Origin: Chitinivibrionales bacterium | GTDB taxonomy: Bacteria > Fibrobacterota > Chitinivibrionia > Chitinivibrionales > WJKA01 | DNA length: 43,972 nucleotides | Assembly (NCBI GenBank): GCA_014728215.1 | Contig: WJLZ01000184.1 | Location: 1 to 43,972, forward strand | Direction of reading: 5' to 3' | Translations under genes and position numbers: made by a program | Shown here: in pieces, positions 9,599-16,407 of the stretch | Position numbering within the stretch: position 1 is the first letter of the stretch | Layout of the letters: every line of letters starts with the position of its first letter | Notes under the pieces: generated by a model | Seen by the model: the letters and a program-made list of their open reading frames with translations, nothing else | The model's database searches: none | Told to the model about the DNA's origin: nothing

Positions 9599-10009
9599 TT
9601 ACAAGGGATTGGAGCCTTCTTTATAAAACGCAGGAATACTATCTATCGGCGCATCGATCACATACTCACTCCCGCCTTCATAGACATTATCACCATCAAG
9701 AGCACGCCATTTTGATCCTGAAGGCAGCTACACCTTTCGCTTCACCGCCGATTTCTCGAGCACCGGCGCCACAACAATATCCGGCCCGAACATGAACTGG
9801 TCTTCGATTTCCCATGCAATGGGATCGTGCGGGAAATCGAAAAACAGCGGTCTCATGAGAGGAATTCCTTTTAGATGGGTGAGTTCCATCCGGCGCATGA
9901 TATAGGGGCGGAGTTTTTCCCGGAGGAGGAGATATTTTTTGAGTATTTCGTATACTTTTTCGCCGATCGACCAGACTTCATTGCCTTTTCCGGTAAAGCA
10001 GTCGGTGCT
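9599..10009 (-). pseudogene. GH31 glycosidase remnant with internal stop
   Basis: Reading the minus strand from 10009 gives a clear piece of a glycoside hydrolase family 31 enzyme (alpha-glucosidase/alpha-xylosidase type): EVWSIGEKVYEILKKYLLLR, EKLRPYIMRRMELT, GIPLMRPLFFDFPHDP, WEIEDQFMFGPDIVVAPVLE. It then meets an in-frame TAG at 9728-9730 exactly where the family has the VYLP motif (here V-stop-LP), and continues in the same frame as YEGGSEYVIDAPIDSIPAFY to a TAA at 9599. The catalytic aspartates and the N-terminal two thirds are missing; a stop lies at 10010-10012. The match to the barrel end and the following beta domain is continuous, so this is a decayed gene, not chance. Confidence 0.85.
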
Positions 10010-10077
10010 TCAGCAGTCAGCGGTCAGTAAATAGCGGCAGACATGAAAAGCGCCGGATAAAGAACCATTGTATATTC

Positions 10078-10929
10078 CTACTGCTTTAAATAGCGATACC
10101 GCATCGGCGCCATGTCAGCGCCTGTTATCTGGAGGATATAGAGTCCCGGAACAAGCTTTATGGTTGACATCAGGTAGCTGCTGCGCCCGGCTGTCGATTC
10201 GGATACAAGCATCGTTCCATCAGGCCTCAGAAAGCTGATTGTGTGTTCTCCCCTGTTTTTCAGATTGACAACAATTGAATGCCGATCCGTTATGATCGAT
10301 GGTGAATTTTCAGAAAATTCGTGCGGCTTTGCCGGGGTAACCTGCGGAATCGAGATATAGGGCTCGGGGGTTGCATCATAGAAGGTATACGCATGGCCGT
10401 TATTGGAAAACAGAAACCATTTCAGATCGATAATGCCGGTGCCGCCCGGCTCTCCGCACAGTGCGCCTTTGATAAACAGATCGTGAACACCGGTGAGCGT
10501 TTCATCCATGGAAAGGCGGTGAATTACTCCGCCGCGCCATCCGCCGGTTGGATACGTTCTCAGCCGCTCTTCTTCGTTGGTCAGGATCAATGTTCCATTA
10601 TCGACATTATCGATTCGAAAATCAAAAAGGCACCCGCACTTGTCGCCGCAGGAGTAGAATACATACATGAACGCATACCCGCTCCCGAAATCGACATCCT
10701 TGTACATCACCCAGTCATCGATATGAAAACTGCCGATCCCCCGGCTCGAGCAATACTTGCCGTCATTGGTGGAATCACAGGTGCAGACCCATGTGCTCTG
10801 CGATGAATCATACCAGGTGCAGAAGACGGTGTCGGCGGGATTGACAGCCGCAAACAGCGCGGTCGAAACTGCGAAATGTCCGGCAGCAATCAGTACCAGA
10901 CAGTGAATATGTCCCCACACATTTTTCAT
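10078..10929 (-). CDS. Secreted CBM6-type carbohydrate-binding protein
   Basis: A 283-residue protein with an N-terminal signal peptide (about 1-28, ending LFAAV). Residues about 60-180 fit a family 6 carbohydrate-binding module: WVMYKDVDFGSGYAFMYVF, FRIDNVDNGTLI, PTGGW, and GVHDLFIKG followed by DLKWFLF. CBM6 modules bind xylan or beta-glucan chains. The region is unusually rich in cysteine (FCTWYD, WVCTC, CGDKCGC), implying disulphides outside the cell. The last 70 residues (TISFLRPDGTMLVSE, VPGLYILQITG) look like a short sorting domain of the kind seen on the neighbouring cellulases. No catalytic domain is visible. The start is supported by GTGAGGG upstream. It lies beside a GH31 remnant, so it may be what is left of a hemicellulose cluster. 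Confidence 0.75.
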   Translation of the reverse strand: MKNVWGHIHCLVLIAAGHFAVSTALFAAVNPADTVFCTWYDSSQSTWVCTCDSTNDGKYCSSRGIGSFHIDDWVMYKDVDFGSGYAFMYVFYSCGDKCGCLFDFRIDNVDNGTLILTNEEERLRTYPTGGWRGGVIHRLSMDETLTGVHDLFIKGALCGEPGGTGIIDLKWFLFSNNGHAYTFYDATPEPYISIPQVTPAKPHEFSENSPSIITDRHSIVVNLKNRGEHTISFLRPDGTMLVSESTAGRSSYLMSTIKLVPGLYILQITGADMAPMRYRYLKQ

Positions 10930-10938
10930 TTAATACCC

Positions 10939-11085
10939 TCACTTTCCACCATAATATTCAGCATGTTTGTCGGTGGTGCCGCCGGGAATATCGGTGTCGG
11001 CTTTACACGAGCGATAGCCTTTGGTCACATCGATCCCTTTTTCATCGAACCACTTGAAGTGAATCATATTGGAGCCGCACTGCAT
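10939..11085 (-). CDS. Small unrecognised ORF, possible gene remnant
   Basis: Forty-eight codons from ATG at 11085, reading MQCGSNMIHFKWFDEKGIDV, TKGYRSCKADTDIPGG and ending HAEYYGGK, stopping ten bases before the CBM6 gene. The composition is protein-like and the close spacing suggests one transcript. I do not recognise it. It could be the C-terminal tail of a gene whose front has been lost, as with the GH31 remnant nearby. Confidence 0.3.
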   Translation of the reverse strand: MQCGSNMIHFKWFDEKGIDVTKGYRSCKADTDIPGGTTDKHAEYYGGK

Positions 11086-11163
11086 TCACTAAATACAATA
11101 TACAAAATATGTGGCTTTAAATGGAATTTAATGGAGGGATTATTGGAAAGTGGGGCAGCCTCG

Positions 11164-11499
11164 TCATTCCGGCGAAAGTTTTTCCAATTGTCCAACAAGA
11201 ATTGGAAGATCATGCTGAACTGTACTGTAGACCAGTTCCGGATCGATTTCGAAATATGCATGAATCAATCTGTTGCGCATTCCAACAATATCTTTCCAGG
11301 GGATTTCAGGATGTTTTGCCCGATAAGCTTGCGATACCTGCGAAGCGGCTTCACCAATTATCTCTATTGAGCGTACAATTGCCTGGAGAACCATTCGGTT
11401 TTCGGAAAGCTCATCCTCGGTCATGGAGCCGGAAAAAGAAATTGCATCACGTGAAGCTTCAAGCATATGAGTTAAACGGACTCTATCATCAAGTTTCAT
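11164..11499 (-). CDS. hepT: HepT-family HEPN toxin (DUF86)
   Basis: A helical HEPN-domain protein of about 111 residues if it starts at the ATG at 11499 ([15 protein letters not shown]); an upstream ATG at 11532 adds [11 protein letters not shown] but lies deep inside the partner gene. The family is a ribonuclease toxin whose active site is R-x4-H-x-Y; here it is RNRLIHAY, intact, so it should be active. The preceding [15 protein letters not shown] and [10 protein letters not shown] segments are typical. The gene overlaps the end of the MntA-type antitoxin gene by 11 bases, as usual for this pair. In studied systems the antitoxin adds AMP to the tyrosine of this motif to silence it. Cytoplasmic. 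Confidence 0.88.
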   Translation of the reverse strand: MKLDDRVRLTHMLEASRDAISFSGSMTEDELSENRMVLQAIVRSIEIIGEAASQVSQAYRAKHPEIPWKDIVGMRNRLIHAYFEIDPELVYSTVQHDLPILVGQLEKLSPE

Positions 11500-11794
11500 A
11501 CTGCACATCCGCTTCTCGAAGAACATCTTCACGAAAATGGCGGCTTAAATCGCGAGGGGTTCTCAAATCCACCTTTCGGCCGAGCATCTCCGTCAATGCA
11601 TTCTCCATCCCTGCAAGCGTGATCAGGCCGGGAACATGCCCCTTATCGAATTCCACAAGAATATCAATATCGCTTTCCGGTCGCAATTCGCCATGGAGTG
11701 CTGATCCAAACAGCGATAATTTCCGTATATGGTTCTTGTGACAAAATTGTTCAAGATGCCGTCGGTCAATTTTTTGTTCGAGCTTATATATCAT
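11489..11794 (-). CDS. mntA: MntA-family nucleotidyltransferase antitoxin
   Basis: A 101-residue minimal nucleotidyltransferase with the motif [20 protein letters not shown] (G-S-x10-D-x-D), followed by [20 protein letters not shown], typical of MntA antitoxins paired with HepT toxins. It would transfer AMP from ATP to the toxin's R-x4-H-x-Y tyrosine. It is the first gene of the two-gene unit; a TATAAT box on the minus strand at 11808-11813 and an AAGG ribosome binding site precede its ATG. The pair is of the mobile, plasmid-or-island kind and sits in a region of gene remnants. Confidence 0.88.
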   Translation of the reverse strand: MIYKLEQKIDRRHLEQFCHKNHIRKLSLFGSALHGELRPESDIDILVEFDKGHVPGLITLAGMENALTEMLGRKVDLRTPRDLSRHFREDVLREADVQYET

Positions 11795-11873
11795 ACATTT
11801 ACCTTACATTATAAAATATGCATTGGCAATAATAAAAATGCATTTATCAGCATCATTTGCAGGTTTAAAAATT

Positions 11874-12851
11874 TCAATACGGCCCCCGCACATGCTCATG
11901 AACTTCCTTCTCATAAAAAATTGACAATCGCTCATGCAATTCCGCAGAAAGCGGCGGCATATCTGAAATACGGGCATTTTCCCGTGCCTGCGATGGTCTG
12001 CTTGCACCCGGAATGACTGTCGATACGGCATCATAATCTAAAATCCACCGCAATGCCATCTGAACCATGGTCATATTTTCGGGAACCATTGCTTTGAGCT
12101 GATCTGCAAGCTCCACGCCTTTTTCGTATTTGATCCCGGCGAAAGTCTCCCCCACATTGAATGACTGGCCGTCACGGTTGAAATTCCTGTGATCGCCTTC
12201 CCTGAACGAGGTCTCCTTTGTCATTTTGCCGGACAGAAGCCCGCTGGCCAGTGGAAGTCGCACGATAATGCCGACACCTTTTTCCTGCGCCTTGACAAAG
12301 AGTTCTTTGAGGGGTTTCTGCCTGAAAATGTTGAAGATTACCTGTAGTGACGTGAGTCCTTCCTGCTCTAAACAGATAAGGCCTTCTTCGACCGTCTCAA
12401 CGCTCGCACCGAACCGCTCGATAAGACCATCATCCTGCTGCTCCCGAAGCCAGTCGAACACTGCTCCCTCACGGAGAATTTCCATCGGAACACAATGGAG
12501 CTGCGTTACATCGATTTTCCCGACTCCGAGGCGTTTCAGCGACTTTTCGGTTGCTTCACGGAGCGAGGAGCGGCTGTAGCCGTCGGGAAATATCCCGGCC
12601 CGGCCAAGCTTGGTCGCCACGATGATATCCGGGTGACTTTTGCGGAACATGCCGACCGACCGCTCGCTCTCTCCATTGCCGTAAACATCGGCGGTATCGA
12701 AAAACCGCACTCCCGAATCATAGGATGCCGTCAGAATTTCCTGCGCAACAGCATTGTCCCACGGGTTGCCCCATCCGCCGCCCAACTGCCAACAGCCGAG
12801 GCCGCATTCGGTTATTTTTGGACCGTGGGTGCCGAGTTTTCCGGTTTTCAT
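11874..12851 (-). CDS. Aldo/keto reductase
   Basis: About 325 residues from the ATG at 12851, chosen because GGGGGA lies seven bases upstream; a longer frame to 12893 lacks a binding site and adds MFSYYYFSANRGNH. It is a typical AKR barrel: N-terminal MKTGKLGTHGPKITECGLG, the FFDTADVYGNGESE motif with catalytic Asp and Tyr, ATKLGR with the catalytic Lys, and QLHCVP with the His. The C-terminal VIPGASRPSQARENAR binds NADP(H) phosphate. These enzymes reduce aldehydes or ketones with NADPH in the cytoplasm; the general family with a single-turn IPGA motif includes many uncharacterised bacterial oxidoreductases. The substrate cannot be told. It stands alone between the TA pair and a degraded stretch. 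Confidence 0.9.
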   Translation of the reverse strand: MKTGKLGTHGPKITECGLGCWQLGGGWGNPWDNAVAQEILTASYDSGVRFFDTADVYGNGESERSVGMFRKSHPDIIVATKLGRAGIFPDGYSRSSLREATEKSLKRLGVGKIDVTQLHCVPMEILREGAVFDWLREQQDDGLIERFGASVETVEEGLICLEQEGLTSLQVIFNIFRQKPLKELFVKAQEKGVGIIVRLPLASGLLSGKMTKETSFREGDHRNFNRDGQSFNVGETFAGIKYEKGVELADQLKAMVPENMTMVQMALRWILDYDAVSTVIPGASRPSQARENARISDMPPLSAELHERLSIFYEKEVHEHVRGPY

Positions 12852-13041
12852 GTGATTCCCCCTATTCGCCGAAAAATAATAGTACGAGAACAAGGATTCT
12901 GTTTAAATAGTATCGGGAATTAAAATATAAAATGCCCCGAATGCAATTATTTCATATATTCAACTGTCAATTATTTGCAGACCAGTCCCACAAAACAGGA
13001 GTATTGCTCTTGTGTTTGCCGGCTCAGCAATTCAAGCCGTA

Positions 13042-13158
13042 TCAATCGTAAATTCGGAAAGGCTCCGGGGCAGGCATGCGATTCAGGGCCTGCATGCGAA
13101 TTTCATCGGAGGTCACATCTCGTTGCATTTCATCGACCCAGCGATCGTACTCATCCAT
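13042..13158 (-). pseudogene. Short coding-like remnant, unrecognised
   Basis: From ATG at 13158 the minus strand reads MDEYDRWVDEMQRDV, then TSDEIRMQALNRMPAPEPF and RIYD before a stop; the frame is also open for 20 codons upstream (SRLPFGSGISSPFS). It looks like a genuine protein C-terminus rather than chance, but no start signal is present and I cannot name the family. Probably the tail of a lost gene. Confidence 0.3.
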
Positions 13159-13356
13159 AGAAAAAGGTGAAGAAATACCGGAGCCGAAGGGAAGGCGGCT
13201 GTTGTATGCCTGATTTATTTAGTTTCATCCCGTTTTACAATAATCCAACCTCTCCGAGGCTGAAAAGCATGAATTTCTCTAATCGTGCCGGTAGTTACGC
13301 GGGATACGGGACCGCTGCTGCTTTACAGGCAATAGACTTTCGGGCAGGGATTCTTC

Positions 13357-13431
13357 CTATGCCGATTTTAATCGGCATAGACTACCAAAAAGCATTTTCC
13401 TCATGGGGTTTAAGGGGTGGAAACCCCTTCC
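13357..13431 (-). repeat. Twin-hairpin repeat R1, copy C (inverted)
   Basis: In the orientation of copy B it reads head hairpin AAGGGGT / ACCCCTT (13412-13429), linker GAGGAAAATGCTTTTTGGTA, tail hairpin CTATGCCGATT / AATCGGCATAG (13357-13380). Both stems differ from copy B by compensating changes, so pairing is kept while sequence is not. Confidence 0.85.
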
Positions 13432-13508
13432 ATAGTGCCCGGAAAATGCTAATTCAGCGAGGCATATGGCAATTACGGGATTCTATGCCTCAATATCAGC
13501 CGACTCTA

Positions 13509-14192
13509 TCATCGCACCTGCATCGTAAAGAGCACATCGATATACGCGGTGACGGTTGGCGAGGCGCCTTCTGCTACGGGGAATTCTTCAAGGTCGATCC
13601 CGAAATCAAAAAAGAGGAACGGTATCGAGGGCGGATTTATTCGCACACCACCGTCGGTGTTAAGATAGAGTAGTTCATCTTCGAAATCAACCGATGATCC
13701 GATTTCCCAGATGAGCGACCAGACTTCGTGCACCCGGGCCAACAGGCCAAAATCGATTCCGGCGGATACCCGCTCGCCGATCTGCGTGTGCAAAGTAAAC
13801 GCAGACTCGAGTTTTTCACGCATCAGGAATCCGTAAACAAAGAAAACACCAAGCCGAGGTGAGGCATAATTGGGAATACCATGATTGCCCCTCCCGAGGT
13901 GCACCAGCGAATGAGCCAGCCCTGCCCCTACACTCATATTATCCATGATGCCGTATTTGGCGCCAAGGTTAATGCGGCCGATATTATCAAGCAGGGATGC
14001 CTGCAGTTGAAGGTTGGCCGGAAGCGCAAAAGAGATTTCGTGCAGGCCGATCACCAGATGATACGGTTCGTTCACATAGGGCGCTGGAGTGTAAAAGTAG
14101 TGTGTGGGGCGGGATGCCTGAATGGTTGTTTGCGCCTTCGATTGATAAGTTAATAAAAGCGCAATGGCAACTGCTGCTGCGGTATATCGCAT
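13509..14192 (-). CDS. Small outer-membrane beta-barrel protein
   Basis: A 227-residue protein with a clear signal peptide (MRYTAAAVAIALLLTYQSKA). The remainder alternates polar and hydrophobic residues in short strands (INLGAKYGIMDNMSVGAGLA, LGVFFVYGF, SAGIDFGLLAR, IWEIGSSVDF, YIDVLFTMQVR) and contains many Gly and aromatic residues, as expected for an 8-10-strand outer-membrane barrel. I cannot name a family. A strong AAAGGAGAGG lies just upstream of the ATG. It is the last gene of the minus-strand cellulase block, 164 bases after the GH8 gene, with its own TACCACTAA motif at 14271-14279 in that gap, so it may have its own promoter. Confidence 0.75.
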   Translation of the reverse strand: MRYTAAAVAIALLLTYQSKAQTTIQASRPTHYFYTPAPYVNEPYHLVIGLHEISFALPANLQLQASLLDNIGRINLGAKYGIMDNMSVGAGLAHSLVHLGRGNHGIPNYASPRLGVFFVYGFLMREKLESAFTLHTQIGERVSAGIDFGLLARVHEVWSLIWEIGSSVDFEDELLYLNTDGGVRINPPSIPFLFFDFGIDLEEFPVAEGASPTVTAYIDVLFTMQVR

Positions 14193-14270
14193 AAATCCTC
14201 TCCTTTTTCGACATGTGAAACAATCTTTTCGTGCAGACGGTGACGCAAGATTTTATGGGCCTATCTTATT

Positions 14271-14279
14271 TTAGTGGTA
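14271..14279 (-). promoter_or_regulatory. TACCACTAA motif upstream of barrel gene
   Basis: Minus-strand TACCACTAAAATAAGATA lies 79 bases before the barrel start. The same TACCACTAA with a following A/T-rich stretch lies upstream of the ECF sigma gene (21816) and of the ABC importer (25021). A shared regulatory site is an inference. Confidence 0.35.
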
Positions 14280-14356
14280 GTTGGTGATAAATGCGTTCAC
14301 TTTCAGACAGGCTGACAATTCTGCAACAGGTTAAAGTGGGCGTTGAGGATTATGAT

Positions 14357-16393
14357 TTAATTCAGAAAAGAAAAGCTCTGCCTGTATGAGCGATCGCCAA
14401 TATGAATATGTGCGAAATACATGCCCGAAGAAAGCTCTGAGCCGTCAACAGTTGCACAATATCTGCCCGCCTGTCTGACTGTTGGAGGGAATGGCGTTGC
14501 GATGCTCTTTCCTTCCAGATCAAAAAGCCACGCGCCACTGTGCTGCTGTATTCCATGCACATTCATTATCATCGTAATTCTATTGCCGGCCCGGTGCATT
14601 ATTGGCTGAGTAAATTTTTCATCCGGCGGCAAAATCGTAGATTTTTTATCAATACCAACATCATCATCAACCTCGAAACTGCTATAGAAGTCCGGCATAT
14701 TTCCTGTTAATACAAGGAGATACAGCATCTTGAGTATGTCGCAGAAATAATCGGTTCCCCAATTCACACCGGTTTCGCACATCGGAAGCTCCACAAGCCG
14801 GGCGTATAATGTATCCAGCCACTGCCGGTCTTCATCGACCATAGCGGCGACAGCAATCGAGCCGACAAATCCTGCCAGATTCATTGTGTCTTCTGTGCCT
14901 AAATGCGGATTAGGTGAGCCGTTCCATGATGTTTCGCGTCCATCGAGCGTGTAATGGGAGCAGATTTTTGACGGATCGCCGTTGCATTTTTCTTTGAAAA
15001 ACCGGGAGATACGGGCGGTATTTGTTTGCGCGTAGTCGCTGTTTGTTGTCCCGTGAAGGAGATAATCATAGCCCAGGCGCCAGGGAAACCGGCAGGCGTC
15101 CCACCAGAAACTGTTGTAATCCATTGCCCATTCGCCGGGACTCTGCTCGCCGCCTTCGTAGCTGCACCAGTTGGGAAGCAGCCCTGTATGCATATCGAAT
15201 TCACTGTTGTAGGTTTCATCGCTGTTGAAATAGTAATCGACAATCGTGCTGTAGGTATGCCCTGCGATATCACCCCATCGGGAGAGGCCGGTCAGGGTTT
15301 CGAACTGCTTGAATACGGCCGGAGCAAAATAGCTGGGATTGCCGATATCCCAACTGTCACCGGGGCGGACATCGTTGTTGTCGCTGATTTCATGCTGCAA
15401 AACACTGGAAGTCAAACCGGTGGCTTGATCGAAATAATTAATAGAGCCGCTGCTTCCCCACTGACGGTGTGCGGCAAAAAGCGCATGAGCGGCATCGATA
15501 TCGGCATCGGTAGCAGCACCGCCCGGAAAATGCATAGTCCCATCGCTGTAAATCCGCCAGGTCATCAGGTTGTTCTCGTTTTTATACCGGCAGTAGTAGT
15601 TCCATAAACCATCGAAATAGCCCTGCGTATCGTTGGAATCGTTGTGCATATACACCATGATTATCATGCCGTAGGCGATGCCTTCACTCACCGTATCGTG
15701 TGTATTGCTGTCCCCTGTTTCGATACGCTGGACCCGGTATTCACCTGACCGGCACCCTTGCTGCGTAAGATATTTCTCTTTCCACATCCTGAACCAATCC
15801 ATGCAATGACGGTTCATCTGTGACTGAGTGAAATTCGAGGGTTTGATTCCGAAAGGATATCGGGATGCGGTTGGAAAACTGCAGTCCTTTTCGGGAAGGC
15901 CTGTTGTATCGGGTTCGGGTACAAATTCTTTAATAACAACATTGTCTAAAGCAACCATACCGGATATCTTTCCCATATTAAAATCTAAGCGGCAGGAATG
16001 GGCGTTACCGTTCTGCGTAGAAAATGCAACGGAACAGGTCATCTTTGAGGGGGTTATCGGCACACTGATATCGCCTGAAACCCCGGGCCCGATTGAAACG
16101 ACAATCGTTTTATCGGTATCCGCATAAGCATCAAAGGTCAATTCATAGTTTTTGCCGTCACTCAATGTAATGCCGCTCTGCATGAGCTGCACCGCCCACT
16201 CTTCCTGCTGAGCTGTGCTGATATCGATCCGGTATTCGCCATCGACAACCCGGCCGTCAGCGACATTCCGATAATCACCAAACGTCCACTGCGTATCGCC
16301 CGATGAAAAATCACCGTTGCTGATGATCGTCCGGCCAATACAGACTGCTATAAATGCCGCAAGCAGCAATGCTGCTGGAGTGTGCAATTTCAT
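14357..16393 (-). CDS. GH8 endoglucanase with N-terminal CBM and sorting domain
   Basis: A 678-residue secreted enzyme. Signal peptide about 1-20; residues about 21-158 form a CBM4/9-like jelly roll (IISNGDFSSGDTQWTFGDY ... ALDNVVIKEF); residues about 170-575 are a glycoside hydrolase family 8 catalytic domain. The proton donor is Glu237 in VSEGIAYGM; ATDADIDAAHALFAAHRQW (291 onward) matches the GH8 signature with its key aspartate at 296/298. WDIGNPSYFAPA and WCSYEGG are further family segments. The family cuts internal beta-1,4 bonds in cellulose, chitosan or xylan; cellulose fits the context. The last 90 residues (AWLFDLEGKSIATP, LSSGMYFAHI) look like a sorting domain. CCGGAGTT precedes the ATG; the gene starts 14 bases after the GH9 gene, one operon. 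Confidence 0.92.
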   Translation of the reverse strand: MKLHTPAALLLAAFIAVCIGRTIISNGDFSSGDTQWTFGDYRNVADGRVVDGEYRIDISTAQQEEWAVQLMQSGITLSDGKNYELTFDAYADTDKTIVVSIGPGVSGDISVPITPSKMTCSVAFSTQNGNAHSCRLDFNMGKISGMVALDNVVIKEFVPEPDTTGLPEKDCSFPTASRYPFGIKPSNFTQSQMNRHCMDWFRMWKEKYLTQQGCRSGEYRVQRIETGDSNTHDTVSEGIAYGMIIMVYMHNDSNDTQGYFDGLWNYYCRYKNENNLMTWRIYSDGTMHFPGGAATDADIDAAHALFAAHRQWGSSGSINYFDQATGLTSSVLQHEISDNNDVRPGDSWDIGNPSYFAPAVFKQFETLTGLSRWGDIAGHTYSTIVDYYFNSDETYNSEFDMHTGLLPNWCSYEGGEQSPGEWAMDYNSFWWDACRFPWRLGYDYLLHGTTNSDYAQTNTARISRFFKEKCNGDPSKICSHYTLDGRETSWNGSPNPHLGTEDTMNLAGFVGSIAVAAMVDEDRQWLDTLYARLVELPMCETGVNWGTDYFCDILKMLYLLVLTGNMPDFYSSFEVDDDVGIDKKSTILPPDEKFTQPIMHRAGNRITMIMNVHGIQQHSGAWLFDLEGKSIATPFPPTVRQAGRYCATVDGSELSSGMYFAHIHIGDRSYRQSFSFLN

Positions 16394-16407
16394 GAGAACT
16401 CCGGAAT

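Larger units (their letters stand above)
12852..13508. other. Degraded intergenic region with one R1 repeat
   Basis: No full gene is supported over these 650 bases. They contain a short coding-like frame (13042-13158, minus) and twin-hairpin repeat copy C (13357-13431). The plus-strand open frame at 13167-13673 reads through the repeat and then into the opposite strand of the beta-barrel gene, so I regard it as a shadow. Confidence 0.5.

Noticed and set aside
13167-13673. 168-codon plus-strand frame
   Set aside because: It reads through repeat R1 copy C and then opposite to the beta-barrel gene, whose signal peptide and strand pattern are convincing; no ribosome binding site.
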